NCBI GenBank assembly: GCA_026018925.1
Contig: JAKSZU010000005.1
Coordinates: 85,794,886-85,858,885, forward strand
DNA: 64,000 nucleotides
DNA from: Tupaia tana
Taxonomy: Eukaryota > Chordata > Mammalia > Scandentia > Tupaiidae
Direction: 5' to 3'
A program made the translations under genes and the position numbers. Under the pieces are notes generated by a model. It did not search any database, was not told where the DNA came from, and saw only the letters and a program-made list of their open reading frames with translations. Of this stretch, positions 1 to 11,539 are shown one piece after another (position 1 is the stretch's first letter; each line of letters begins with the position of its first letter).

Positions 1-684
1 CTATTTAAAGTAGTTAGATTAATTAAGATATTTTGTGAATCAATAAAATGTGGGGAAAAAGAAAGGAATGAAAAGCAACTGCAAATACCAGAGACAATGG
101 AGGAGGAAGGTTGAAAATGGCAGAAGGAAAAGGAAAAAAACAAACAAACAAACAAAAAAAACCTCAGCCTGTTTCAAGAGGCAACTTTGGTTTCCCAGTA
201 CCATCAGCTACAAATAATGCAAAGAATTCATTCATAGGTTTTGCTCAGATAGCTTCCTAATCAGCCCCAGGGGGAAAAAATCATGATTGGTTTAATTCAT
301 TTAAATTTATCCCTGGGACTTCTGTAACTGTGAGGAAGAGAGGGAAAGACTATTAGAAAGAAAACCTAATAATGACTGAGGTATATAATGACAAAGTTGC
401 TACTTTGTAGTTCTTTACCAGTTTGAGACTCCCTAAAGAAGTGTCTCTGGTGCCTTGTCTTTGTGTAATACCTTGAGAGATATCTGTCCTTTAGAATTGG
501 ATCAGATACTTGGGGAACTTTACCTTTTAGAGACTTTTGAAATATTCTTGACATTTTTGGTTTTCTTTCTACACTACATCTTGTGTTTTGCTGTACCATG
601 AAGTACATTTTATTCCCCTTTGAGTTTCAGGGTAAAAATAATTAATTCTGGTTGTCATACTCTTTGTACAAGAGCTTATAGTCA
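1..684. other. AT-rich sequence, no recognised feature
   Basis: I see no gene or clear repeat family here. An (AAAC)n run lies near 141-165. Short reading frames on the minus strand have no recognisable similarity and are interrupted in all frames nearby. Confidence 0.6.
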
Positions 685-936
685 GAGACCCACAGGTGGT
701 GTAATGATTAAGGCACGGGACTCCCCCTATGGTTGACTGTAGTTTGGGTCCCAGATTCGCTGCTCGAGAGGCACAACCAAGTGCATGTGCATGTGTGCCC
801 AAAATCTCAGGAAGGGGATGGAGGAAAGGGATTGCAGCATGGCCAACACCCGTGTGGGTGATTCTCACTTTCTCTCTCACTGTCTCTGTCTGGAAAGCAC
901 ACGTGCCCTATGACAAAACCTTAACAACAAAAAGGG
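685..936 (+). mobile_element. tRNA-derived SINE, type B
   Basis: A tRNA-like head with an A box-like GGTGTAATGATTAAGG is followed by the GGGATGGAGG block, a CT-rich tract and GCCCTATGACAAAACC, then an A-rich tail. The flanks share TTAGTCAG-like sequence (about 678-686 and 937-944), consistent with a decayed TSD. Divergence from the A1 form implies an older copy. The 70-residue frame across it is a SINE artefact. Confidence 0.85.
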
Positions 937-1743
937 TTTAGTCAGCATCTCTTGTTGGCTCATCCACTTTTCATATTTGTAAAATTGGTGGTATACCTCG
1001 TCCATAGATATCACTCATTTGGCTTTTGTTGCCCACAGAAATTTAAAATGTTCATTACATATCTGCTTTGGGTTGTGGATGTGGGAAAAAGAAAGGATTA
1101 AAAAAATCCTTAGTTTCAAACTAAATATTTAATTAGATGTACCTATTAACTGCTACTTATGAAGTAATCAGTGGGCTGGCAAAAACTAGTAACATAAAAT
1201 ACTGGTACTATAAATGAAAAGCTATTTCTTTAAGTTAGACATTCTCAAAATAGTAATGTTCAAATTATCCTAATGGTGTAATTTAATCATGTATTACAGG
1301 TAACAAACCATGGAAAATCATGTAATAAATCATTAATGGGATTTTATCTGTTTCACTGATTTCAATTTCTAGAACTCATTAAGCATTTTCCCCATGATTT
1401 TGCTTTAAAGCAATAGGAAATAAAAGTGTCTGCCAGGAAAGAATACAAAATGCTGGATGGTACTGCTCATCTAATTTCAATTTTGAATACTTCATTGTGA
1501 GTATTTATGTGATTTGTGAACTGCAGCTACACTGGAAATTAAAATGGAAGAATTTGGGCAAAAAGGTTTGATTTTTATATATGTATTTTCATATATAGCT
1601 TGAATTAGAGTTTGGTGACCATACCAGGCTAAAATAAAAAATGGAATTATTCAAAGACTTCAAGTGAACCAAGAATACTGATGTAAAAGGTTGATTAAAT
1701 AATACATGCTATGGGAAACTGGTGCTGTGATGAAGCAGGCGTT
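937..1743. other. AT-rich sequence, no recognised feature
   Basis: No open frame of note and no repeat family that I recognise. Confidence 0.55.
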
Positions 1744-1990
1744 GGCTGACCCCATGGTACAGTGGTTAAGCACTGTGTACAGGGAATCAGATCCCACAAA
1801 AAACAATTGCAGTTTGAATCCTGGCTTTGATGGCTTGAAAAATAAACTGGGCACATGTTATGTGTGCCCCCAATCCTAATGGAATCGAAAAATGAAGAAA
1901 AAGAGACTGAGATATGGCCATGCCCCAGTGGGGGTCCTTTCTCTGGATAGGGCACATGCCCTCTGGAAATCCAAAAAATAAAAAAGGGGA
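1744..1990 (+). mobile_element. tRNA-derived SINE, type B (strongly diverged)
   Basis: Recognisable by CATGGTACAGTGGTTAAG, CAGTTTGAATCCTGG (degraded B box), ACTGGGCACATG, TGGCCATGCCCCAGTGGGGG and GGGCACATGCCCTCTGG, with an A-rich end. The CT tract is shortened. A second SINE begins directly after it in the same orientation. Confidence 0.8.
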
Positions 1991-1995
1991 GAGGG

Positions 1996-2190
1996 TGGTG
2001 GAACAGGTGGCATGGTGGTTAAGGTGTTGGACTCCCACATAGCTGACTGCGGTTCAAGTCCCAGACTTGGCAGTTTGCTTTCTCACTTTCCCTCTTTCTC
2101 TCTGTCTGTCTGTCTCTCTCTGGTGAGTGCATGTGTCTTATAGCAATTTAAAAAATAGTAATATTAATAAATGAAGTTAAATAAATAATT
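1996..2190 (+). mobile_element. tRNA-derived SINE, type S
   Basis: The head GGTGGCATGGTGGTTAAGG and a good B box (GGTTCAAGTCC) run straight into a CT tract. The 3' end is AATAAATGAAGTTAAATAAA-like. It sits head-to-tail behind the type B copy at 1744. Confidence 0.82.
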
Positions 2191-3401
2191 ATCTAACAAC
2201 AAAATGAGAGTAAGCATCATATAGATTAATTCCAGGTGATTTCCCAGTTCTAGAGCAAAAAATGGACATTTCTAGTAGCAACACATGCCAAGTACCACAG
2301 TGGGTAGAATGGTATTATCTTTAAGGTATGGTGGCTTTTTTCTTTTGAAACAAACAAACAAAAACATTGAAAGTCCTCAGTAAATGACTTGTACAGATCC
2401 TCATCTAACGGGAGTAAATAAACAGGAATTTCTGACATCACCACCACATACAGCCACCTGTGACTGAGTCAGCAGGGCAAGCCCTGTCTGGGTTAAGGAA
2501 CAAAAGACAACATGAAGACATCTCCCTTATAGCATCAGTCAGCTCCAGGCCCCAAGAGGTCAAAGACCGAGTTGGCACTTATTTTCCTTTGTCTTCTTAG
2601 TTGTTTTCTCCTTTGTTCAATGATTCAAGATAGTACATGGTTCATGGAAACCTAGTCCTTTAATTTTTGTGCTCCTAAGATTTTTACACTTAACAATCCC
2701 TGGACAGTGGAATGATTCTTCTGATGCTAATAAAGTTAAATGTTTTACATCCAAATTAATGGGAAAGGTCATTTAGTAATCCAAAGAAGATAGAAATATA
2801 TAATGAGGTCGGTTTTCATAAAATATGACTTTGAACTAACTTGCAAAATTTAATAGATGTCCTTGTCTTGAAAATTTTAGTCAAATATATGATCTCCAAA
2901 TTCTCAAATGATGTTATCTCTGCCCCACCAGAATAATCAAATATAGTCTACAAAAAGAGCATAATGATCCAAAGTTTGGAAATATCTGAAATGACCACCA
3001 TGCAAAATTCAGTTTATGCTCCGGCTATTGGTCATAATCCTGAGCTGTTACAGATCTGGAATGATCTAGCTTATTTAAGTTTTTTCAATAGTTTTCATTT
3101 CTCTGCTGATGTACTCTTTATTTTCAATTGTTATCTTTTCTATGGTGTTTATAAATATATTTATAATAGATTTATTAAATTCATTGAAGCTATTTTGGAT
3201 TAATTTCTAAAACTGTGTATAGATCAGGAGTTAGATCATATTTTAGATCAGCAGATAGATCGTATTTTCTGCTTCTTCACTGGCTGGCATTTTATATTGC
3301 TTAATCTACACTGTTTGGTCCAAGCTTGTATATACTTAATTGAAGGCTAGAAAATTTCTTGTTTCTTTTTCTTTCCTCCTTCTTTTTATTAATATTGTTA
3401 G
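2191..3401. other. AT-rich sequence, no recognised feature
   Basis: No coding signal. The 79-residue frame at 2964-3203 is AT-rich and hydrophobic by composition, with no recognisable domain. Confidence 0.5.
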
Positions 3402-3661
3402 TTTTTTTTTTTTTTTTTTTTGACATAGGAAGTATGTGCTCACCAGAGAGAGACAGAGAGAAAGAGAGGGAAAGTGAAAAAACACCCTCCCCCCCAGGAG
3501 GGATAGCCACTTGCCACTCACAATACCTTTTCATTTTTCTCTCATGATTTTGGACACATACACATACATATGACATATTTTCAAGCCACAGGGTCCAGGA
3601 TTTGAACTGCACAACCATGTGGCACCAAGTCACCTTAACAAACTCATCACTGGCTGGTACC
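3402..3661 (-). mobile_element. tRNA-derived SINE, type B
   Basis: Reading the + strand: poly(T), then the antisense CT tract (GAGAGAGACAGAGAGAAAG), CACCCTCCCCCCCAGGAGGGATAGCC, ATTTTCAAGCCACAGGGTCCAGGATTTGAAC (degraded B box) and the antisense head GGCTGGTACC. The 121-residue minus-strand frame over it is a SINE artefact. Confidence 0.82.
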
Positions 3662-4394
3662 AGCATATTTCTGCATTACCAAGCAACTCTGCTGTATCCC
3701 TTTAGAGACTGAGAGCACAAATCTTAGAATTTATCATTTTTCTTCCACCTTGCAAAGATCTGAAGTCCTTGTAGTTTTTGCATGTGAACAGGCTGTGGAC
3801 ACATCTGCTCAGCATCTATCCCTGTTGTATGGCTGCGTTCAAATCAGTAAATGTCTCAACAATAATGGAGCACAGAGTTCGGTTCATCCCTATGCCTAAG
3901 TATTGACCCCTCAAGTTTTGGTTGACTTGATAAGTGTTCAATAACTTTAAACCAATTTGTATATTCTATTTTCTTTTTGTTCTTAGATTTATTAGACTGT
4001 TTCAAACTTCTTTAACAAAAGCATTTGTTAGGACTGTCTAAATACTTCTAAAATGCTAAGAATTTAAACTACCTTCTTTAATCAGTCTAAGAGAAATTCT
4101 AAATAAGTGGAAATATATTTTATTTTTTTTAATTTCTCCTTCAATGTTTTAAATGTTTGTGGAAATTAGACTAAGATTTTAAATTTAGTTTGAATAGTCT
4201 TGATCTTGCTGTCATGCTAACCTTATGGATACAGAAAGTAAAGAGTGGAAAATTCAATGTAGTATCTGAACATTGTTCTAGATTGTCAAGGACTGTCAAC
4301 AAATATCTTTCTCCTAACTTCTTCCTATTTTTAAAGAATTATTTATTTAATTTTATTTATTATGAATATTTTATTTATTTATTTATTTTCCTTC
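3662..4394. other. AT-rich sequence, no recognised feature
   Basis: No gene signal. There are T-rich and A-rich stretches only. Confidence 0.5.
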
Positions 4395-4662
4395 TTTTTT
4401 TTTTTTTTTTCCGAGAGGTTTTCCCTCTAGGACGTGTGCGCTCACATGGAAGACAGAGAGAGACAGAGAGACAGAAAGTGAGAAATCACCCCCCAGGGAG
4501 GATGGCCACGCCACAATCGCTTCTCCTCCATTCTCCTCTCAGGATCTTGGGCACACATGCACACGCGCCCGGCGTGAGTTTAAGCCACCTGGTCCAGGAC
4601 TCGAACCGCGGTCGACTACATGGGAGTTCAGTGACATAGCCATTACACTAATTGCTGGTCCC
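4395..4662 (-). mobile_element. tRNA-derived SINE, type A1
   Basis: Poly(T) 4395-4410, then antisense CCGAGAGGTTTTCCCTCTAGG, the CT tract, CACCCCCCAGGGAGGATGG, and the antisense B box GGACTCGAACC, ending in TGCTGGTCCC. The B box is intact on the minus strand. It abuts another minus-strand SINE at 4663. Confidence 0.92.
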
Positions 4663-4921
4663 TATTTTTTTTAAAGAGAGATTTTTGCTGTAAAGCATAT
4701 GAACTCATCATAGAGACAGAAAGAGACAGAGAGACAGAAAGTGAGAAATCATGCCCCAGGGGAAAAAGATCAGGCCACAATATATTTTACTCTATTCTCC
4801 TTGGGATTTTGGGCATGCACACACATGCACCCACCGTGAGTTTTAAGCCACCGTTCTGGGACTTGAACCATGGGACAATGTGGGAGCCCAGAGATGTAAA
4901 TATTACCCCATCTGCTGGTCC
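4663..4921 (-). mobile_element. tRNA-derived SINE, type B
   Basis: Antisense AGAGAGATTTTTGCTGTAAAGC, the CT tract, TTTTAAGCCACCG, GGGACTTGAACCATGGG and TCTGCTGGTCCT. It is the second of three consecutive minus-strand SINE units. Confidence 0.88.
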
Positions 4922-4985
4922 TGTATTTTGTTTTAAATTTGATCAGAAGGAGACAGACAGAGAGAGGAAAAGTGGAATGTGAGAA
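4922..4985 (-). mobile_element. Partial SINE, type S (3' part only)
   Basis: Antisense TTTTAAATTTGATCAGAAGG followed by GACAGACAGAGAGAGGAAAAG. The tRNA head is missing and a TA/CA microsatellite follows, so this is a truncated remnant. Confidence 0.55.
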
Positions 4986-4986
4986 T

Positions 4987-4987
4987 T

Positions 4988-5027
<40 letters not shown>

Positions 5028-5070
5028 TATGTATATATAAAATATACACACATATATTTCATATATATAT
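4987..5070. repeat. (TA)n(CA)n(TA)n microsatellite
   Basis: Alternating TA, then CA, then TATGTATA runs at the truncated end of the type S SINE fragment. Confidence 0.95.
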
Positions 5071-5120
5071 AATCACATTAATCTACTGAAACTTTGGAAA
5101 GTGAGTACTATGGCAGCCAG

Positions 5121-5254
5121 TAATTATTCTGCTCAATACATAATAATGAAAGCATTCTTACAGTTACTGTCATATTTATTATTTACTTAATTATTCTGCT
5201 CAATACATAATAATGAAAGCATTCTTACAGTTACTGTCATATTTATTATTTACT
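5121..5254. repeat. Perfect 67-bp tandem duplication
   Basis: Positions 5121-5187 and 5188-5254 are identical, starting TAATTATTCTGCTCAATACA. A partial third start (TAAT) follows. The lack of mismatches suggests a recent duplication or a length-variable minisatellite. Confidence 0.95.
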
Positions 5255-5890
5255 TAATATTCTACCTTATATGAAAATCTTTGTCTCTTCAGTATTATTT
5301 TTTAAAAGTGTGATGACATATTATTTACAAAGTAAAACTCTAAATAATGAGTAAAATTAATCAATAATAAAACGTGAAGGGAATACTCCTATGACTTTGT
5401 ATTCTTTTGGGTGGCATTCCATTTCTTTGATGCTCAATCGGTACTAAATTTCCTTGGTTTCTACGTGTGTTTTAGGTGTACTTATTTCTTATCTCATATT
5501 TTGTTTCCAATGACTCCTGTCAGAATATCAGGCTTTTATTACAATGATTTCATTATTTTTAACATCACAAGTAACATCTACTTTGTCAAATTAAGGGCTT
5601 ATTGTGATCTTCAACATTGATATCTCAATATCATTAGAGAAGGGTCGCTTTACTCTCCCTGGGGAAAAATAATCCCATCACCTCCCAATAGGCTTTTCTT
5701 GACTTGATCTTCTATTGGTCTCTTCTTCCTTTCAAATGGAGTATGTTATTATTCAAGATGTAAGTATTTTTATTCTCAAATTAATTCTGGCTTCCTCCAT
5801 AACTTGCCCCCAAATCTAGAACCCCCAATCCTATCCATGTAAAGAAATGGGCACTAAAAGCAAGTGAATTAAGCAAGCAAACATCCTAGA
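5255..5890. other. AT-rich sequence, no recognised feature
   Basis: A 69-residue frame at 5411-5620 is rich in F, Y and I with no domain. Nothing supports coding. Confidence 0.5.
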
Positions 5891-5894
5891 ACTT

Positions 5895-7330
5895 ATTTTT
5901 TAATTGTGTTTTCTAATTTAAATATAATGTTATGCATATTTGTGAAATACAGAGCAGTTTTACATGTATATAGTGTGTAATAATCAAATCAAAGGTATAG
6001 ACATAGTCATTTTCTTCAACATTGAATATTAGGTTATGTTGTGCACATTTAATACTAGTTCTGCCAGGACCAGCAGGTGGCATGGTGATTAAGGGTGCTG
6101 GACTCCCTCATGACTGACTGCAATTTGAATCTTGCACATGGTGACTTGCTCGCTCCCTCTCTGTCTCTCTAACTCTGTCCCTCTCTGACCAAATTAAAAT
6201 AAACAAAGTTAAATAAAATAATTTTTAAAAATTCAAAAATAATGGTTCTGCCAGTTGTTTATTTTCTTTCTGAAAGTATATATTAAATCATCAAGGACCT
6301 TTTTTACTCTCCTATGGTACACAGTTCTACAACTTATTGCACTTATGTATATGTATTCCTGTGTCTGTTAATCGTTTTCTCCTGCACCTCCTCCTCTCTC
6401 ATCCCAGTTTCTATTATCTACTGCTATCTTGTGTTCTCTCTCTCTTTCCTTTTTTTTGTGCCATAAAGTACTTAATGTCCACTGGAGTGTGGCATTCAGC
6501 ATATACTAAGCCAGAGCATGCAGAGTGTGTCATTTATAGTCTGGTTTATCTCACTTAGCGTTAAATTTAATCAATTTTGTATCAAATGGCAGAATATCAT
6601 CATTCTTTATGGCTGAGTAATATTCTAGTATATGTTTGCCAAATTTTCTTAAACCATTTATCAGTTTTTGAGCACTTAATTTCTTTTCTTGACCATTGTG
6701 AATAATGTTATAATAAATATAGATGTGAAAAATGTCTCTCCAACAGAGTGATTTCCTATACTTTACATAAATACTCAATAGTAAGATTGTTAGGTCATAC
6801 AGTAGTTCTGTTTATAGGTTTTTGAAGAACCTCTAGTAATACTGCTTTCCACAGTTGCACAATTCACATCTCTACCAGCAGTGTACAAGGGTTTCCCTTT
6901 TCTACAACTTTATCAGAACTTATTATTCTGTTGTTTTTTCTTATTTTTAATCATAGCCATGCTGATGGGATAAGTGATGTCTCATTATAGTTTTGATTTG
7001 CAATTCCTTTATGATAAGTAATATTGAACAATTTTATAAGATTTAAACTATTTGTGTGTCATCTAAGAGTTGTCTATTCAGACTTATTCCTAATTTTTAA
7101 TTGGATTATTATTATTTGCAGACAGGCAGCTTGAGTTCCTCATATATTCTGGTTATCCATCCCTTATCTGAAGTGTAGTTGATATTTTCTCCTATTCTGT
7201 GGGTTGTCTCATTATTCTCTCTGCCCAATATATTTTACTGTGATAATTAATTATGCATACAATCTATTAAGTATATTTGTCTTTAGCTATTCACTTCTCT
7301 ACCCATAACTTACTTTTATTTCTGGAGTAA
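5895..7330 (-). mobile_element. L1 LINE 3' end (ORF2 C-terminal part and 3' UTR), degraded
   Basis: The + strand reads as antisense L1. About 5930-6060 matches the L1MA/L1MB-type 3' UTR as I recall it (ACATGTATATAGTGTGTAAT, AATCAAATCA). About 6560-7250 matches the antisense ORF2 3' region (TATGGCTGAGTAATATTC, AATAATGTTATAATAAATAT, GTGTACAAGGGTTTCCCTTT, TGATTTGCAATTCC, CTCCTATTCTGTGGGTTGTC). Many indels and stops are present. A type S SINE interrupts it at 6067-6244. Confidence 0.88.
6067..6244 (+). mobile_element. tRNA-derived SINE, type S
   Basis: GGACCAGCAGGTGGCATGG head, CT tract, GACCAAATTAAAATAAACAA end. A perfect 9-bp TSD GTTCTGCCA lies at 6058-6066 and 6245-6253. It is inserted in the L1 3' UTR. 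Confidence 0.93.
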
Positions 7331-7372
7331 TTCCTCTAAAACCTATTTTCAATCTGATTCCCTTTTTATACC

Positions 7373-7753
7373 TGCTATGGTTTGAGTATTCCCCAAAATT
7401 CATGCACTGAGATTTGGTTGTGATGGAATTAAAAAGGTGAAATTTCATGTGACTATGGTGTTAAAAGTAAAGGCCTTTGGGATGAAGTTAGGATTAACAA
7501 TATTAGTTTGGGACGCTATTATTGTCTCCTGGTAAGTGTGTAAGGAGTGGAAATGAAATAGACAAGAGATGAGAACAGAGACATACTTTCTCCTGCCCTC
7601 CACTACATCATAATGCAGGGAGTTGACACTAATCAGATGCCAGTAACACACTCCTGGGTTTCACAGCTACTGAAGCCCCTAGGTAAATTAGCCTCTGTAC
7701 TCTTAAATTTCTCTGATATATTATAGGTATTTTCAATAAAACAGGCTAGAGCA
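7373..7753 (+). mobile_element. Ancient LTR-like interspersed repeat (MaLR-like)
   Basis: Starts TGCTATGGTTTGAGTATTCC, a form typical of MaLR or related medium-reiteration repeats, with TTCATGCACTGAGATTTG following. The right part is too diverged to assign. Homologous-looking copies lie in reverse at 29385 and 33440. Confidence 0.5.
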
Positions 7754-7924
7754 CCACCACAAATATTACTACTTAAATCTAACCCAACGATTTATTTTCT
7801 CCCTAAATTGCAGTGACTCCTGAACTCCACTGACTTATTTTACTACAATCTTATCAAAGTATAACTTCAATTCTGAATCAGGAGTGCATTTTTTGAAATT
7901 TTATTATGAAATAATTATTTCCCT

Positions 7925-8665
7925 ATTTAAAATCTTCACTCTGGCACCAATTAATTGAAGTAAAAGTGTCTGTGCCTCCTCTTTTGAATCCATCTCTCAT
8001 TTCTTTCTTCCTTGTTCACCATGCTTTGGTCACACCAACCCCCTTATTATCTATTTTCTTTGTTTCTTCCTTTTTTCTTTTTTAGAGGCTCTTTCCTTAG
8101 GGTGACTGTGCTTGTTGGAGAGAGAGAGACAGAGACAGTGAGAGGGAAAGTGATAAATCATCTCCTGAGATGGCCATGCCACAAATCCCCTTCTCCTCCA
8201 TTTTCCTCTTGGGATCTTGGGCATGCAAGCACATGTGCTCCGTGTGTTTCAAACCACCAGGTCTGGGATTCAAACTGTGGTTGGCCGTGTGAGAACCCAG
8301 TGACATAACCACTATGTCATCTGCTGGTCCGAAATCCTCTTATTATTCTTAGAACATTCTAAGCTCATTTGTATTTCAGGGCATTAATGTTACCTGTCAC
8401 AAAATTTTATGTGACTACTTCATGTCATTCAGGAGAGTGTTGTAAATCACTGTCTGAGGTAAAGCATTAATTCTACACTAATGCCCGTCATTTATCCTCT
8501 CTTCTAATACCTTATTTTATTGTAGTAAGCATCAGTATCTGTAAATATCACTCATTTTATTTGTTTAGTTTATTGCCTCCTCCAACTTTAGCGCAAGTGA
8601 AATGAGAGCAGAAATTTATTCTTTCCTGTGTTGTATCTGCCTCTCATAAAAGTGGCCTGCCAAAT
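7925..8665 (+). mobile_element. L2 LINE 3' region, ancient
   Basis: CACCATGCTTTGGTCACACC, then (after the SINE) CATTTGTATTTCAGGGCATT, TTCAGGAGAGTGTTGTAAATCACTG, TTTGTTTAGTTTATTGCCTCCTCC and GCAAGTGAAATGAGAGCAGA follow the order of the L2 3' end consensus as I recall it. A minus-strand SINE splits it at 8071-8330. Confidence 0.7.
8071..8330 (-). mobile_element. tRNA-derived SINE, type B
   Basis: Antisense TTAGAGGCTCTTTCCTTAGGG, a GA-rich tract, GAGATGGCCATGCCACAAATCC, GTTTCAAACCACCAGGTCTGGGATTCAAAC and TCTGCTGGTCC. Inserted in the L2 remnant. Confidence 0.88.
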
Positions 8666-10216
8666 GACAGAAAACCAATATTACTAGAAAGAAAGAAGGA
8701 AGGAAATCAGGGATGTAGGGACTAGCCTAACTCTCCAAAACAATATGTAAAGTGTCTGATAATGGAATTGTAAGAAGTAGATGAAATATAATTCAATGTG
8801 ATATACTGATTTGGGATAATAAATACTAGTTATAGAAGAGAGTACATTAAATAAAAGAATGTTGAAAGGAACGTGTGACAATTACCTTCAACCTTCAGAT
8901 TTCAAAAGTAGTTAATATTTCATTTTATATTTGGTACCTAAGGTGAAATACGGTATTTGGTCAATGCAAGTAAACAAACTGAAGTTCCCTAATCAGTCAA
9001 CTGCATGGAAATAGTTTGTGAACATAAAAATACGGTTATTGAGCAATATTGAAATATAGACCATTGAGAATATAAGAATACACTGTGGAATCCTAATCCA
9101 GTTATGAGAAGAAGTACTTTTCACACCATTCTCTTAACATTTTGTATTTATGCTCTCCAATTTGTACTGTATACACTGTAGCTCATTGGAAAAAAATTAA
9201 ATTTTGCCATTTTACATGATGTATGGATGTCAATGCTCAAATTTTGATTTGTATTTATCTAAATTTCCATATATAGTGCTTCTTTAGTGTATCAGAAAAT
9301 CATTGATAATCAATTCCTGAATTCTTGTTTTGATTCTTTAGTATCTCTAACTAGAGCACCTTTAGAGCATTTGATTATTGATTCAAATTACAACATATAT
9401 CAAAATTTATGAAAATAAATCTCTTTTCATGCATTGTCCACCTGTGGTTGGGGTACTCATTAAAAATTAGTGAACAACAGATTGAGTCTATTCATTTAGG
9501 AAAATTATAATCAAATGGGTCTAGAAATTTATAGCCCTATTTCTCTCACTCTCTCTGAAGATACATTTTCAGAATAAGTGCTATTTAGTGGCACTGTTGT
9601 ATTTTTTAGGCACAACATGTAGGCAAGCATGTATAACATACTGAAACAAAGAGGTGGAGATGAGGATAGGGAACAATTGTTCAAGATTTTATTAGCCATT
9701 TGCTTGCTAACAATTATGCCAGAATTTGAACTTACCAACTTGCTCTTAACATGTATCTCTTAAATTGAAGTTTAGCCAATTTGAACAATGTTAAATGATT
9801 ATCTCAGATCAAAAGTTTTCCAGGTATAATTCTAATAAAGTATTAAAAGATTTATATATTTTGACATTGTCATTAGTCATTATGTTTCTTTTGAGTTCTT
9901 ATATTATAGTTCTGTGTTTAAAAATGGAATAGATATTGTTAAATTAAATTTAAAAATTAAGATTTTTTAATTTACTTTCCTAATTTCTGACTTAATATGA
10001 AATATTTATTATTTTTACACCTTTCTGATAATTCTGAGTTGTTAAAAGTTTTTCTTCTGTTTTTAAACCCCAGAATAGGTAAAATATTTAACTTGTTTCA
10101 ATAATTATTTAGTAGATAGTAAGTTTGTTATCATAATAAATTATTTCTTCTTAAGGAGTCAAGGGTATTTTGATATAGAATTAGTAGTAAACATAATACT
10201 TGTTAGAAACCATCTG
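8666..10216. other. AT-rich sequence, no recognised feature
   Basis: About 1.5 kb with no repeat family or coding region that I recognise. The frames of 60-70 residues are AT-compositional. Confidence 0.5.
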
Positions 10217-10237
10217 AAATGATATAGAGCACCTTTT

Positions 10238-10504
10238 GGGACCAGCAGTTAGCGTAATGGCTATATCACTGGACTCCCACGTAGTCGACCACGGTTTGAG
10301 TCCCGGACCCGGTAGCTTAAACTCATACCAGGTGCGTGTACGTGCGTACCCAAGATCCCGAGAGGAGAATGGAGGAGAAGGGATTGCGGCGTGGCCATCC
10401 CCCCGGGGGGGTGATTTCTTGCTTTCTGTCTCTCTGTCTCTCTCTCTCTCTGTCAGGCGAGCACATGCACCCTATAGCAAAAACCTCTCCAAAAAAAGAA
10501 AAAA
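10238..10504 (+). mobile_element. tRNA-derived SINE, type A1
   Basis: Head GGGACCAGCAGTTAGCGTAATGG with an intact A box; the B box reads GGTTTGAGTCC. Full-length, with a 21-bp TSD at 10217-10237 and 10505-10525 (one mismatch). The 102-residue frame over it is a SINE artefact. Confidence 0.96.
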
Positions 10505-10525
10505 AAATGATATAGAGTACCTTTT

Positions 10526-11211
10526 ATGTTGTGTGACATTTTAAATATAGGTAATTAATAAAAATAAATGAGACCCCTAAGATGCTCTTGACTATGATAA
10601 AAAAAAATAGTCATAAATATATATTGTAAAGTTAATAGGTTCACAAGAACACAAATATACTGTTTTGATGTCAGGTGATCACAAATTCTTTATAGTAGCT
10701 AGTATTGAATTTAATATTTTTAATATTAAAAAATTTTAGTCATATAGTTTTGCACCCAAATAATTTTAATTTTTGTTTTGCTTAAAACCTCTATAACTTG
10801 GAGAAATTATTATGATGAATGTTTAAATGATAGTTCCATTAAATTCAATACTTAGTGTTCATCATAAACTTTATAGTCATTAATTAATAAATATTATGGA
10901 GTAAGTAATCATCAATATTTTTATCAGTGTATAGAAAAGGAAATGTATTAATCTATGAACAGAAAATAGGCTAGTAACACATTAATATGCTGTTCACTAA
11001 CTGTTTTCTTTTTTTTTTTTCAATTACCTCTTAAAGAATGAGCCTCATGCTACCAAAAGGAGATGTATTGCTTAATCAGATAAAGTTTTAGGATAAATAG
11101 GGACTAGGTAATTATTCATTTAAGGTAATAATAACATTGAATTCAAGACATATCTTCACAAATACTATCTCTGAAAACACTCCAAATGAACAAGAAGATA
11201 GGACAGAGAAC
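10526..11211. other. AT-rich sequence, no recognised feature
   Basis: No coding or repeat-family signal. A poly(T) tract lies at about 11009-11020. Confidence 0.5.
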
Positions 11212-11224
11212 AAAAAGAGACTAT

Positions 11225-11229
<5 letters not shown>

Positions 11230-11268
<39 letters not shown>

Positions 11269-11521
11269 GAGAGGTTTTTCGCTATAGGGCGCGTGCGCTC
11301 GCCAGACAGACAGAGAGAGACATAGAGACAGAAAGCGAGAAATCACCCCCCAGGGGGGATGGTCACGCCGCAATCCCTTCTCCTCCATTCTCCTCTCGGG
11401 ATCTTGGGCACGCACGCACACGCACCCGGCGTGAGTTGTAAGCCACCGGGTCCGAGACGCGAACCACGGTCGACTACGTGGGAGTCCAGCGACATAGCCA
11501 TTACGCTAACTGCTGGTTCCC
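11230..11521 (-). mobile_element. tRNA-derived SINE, type A2
   Basis: A long poly(T) (11230-11267) is followed by a full antisense SINE ending TGCTGGTTCCC. On the minus strand the B box reads GGTTCGCGTCT. It also carries GACATAGAGACAG and GGATGGTCACGCC in antisense, the A2 markers. An 18-bp perfect TSD AAAAAGAGACTATCTCTT lies at 11212-11229 and 11522-11539. Confidence 0.96.
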
Positions 11522-11539
11522 AAAAAGAGACTATCTCTT

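Noticed and set aside
4190-4639. 149-residue plus-strand frame
   Set aside because: Its second half is the antisense SINE peptide and its first half is AT-rich with poly-F from T tracts.
5121-5254. CRISPR-like or satellite interpretation of tandem repeats
   Set aside because: The host is a mammal. The units are directly adjacent with no spacers and only two copies.
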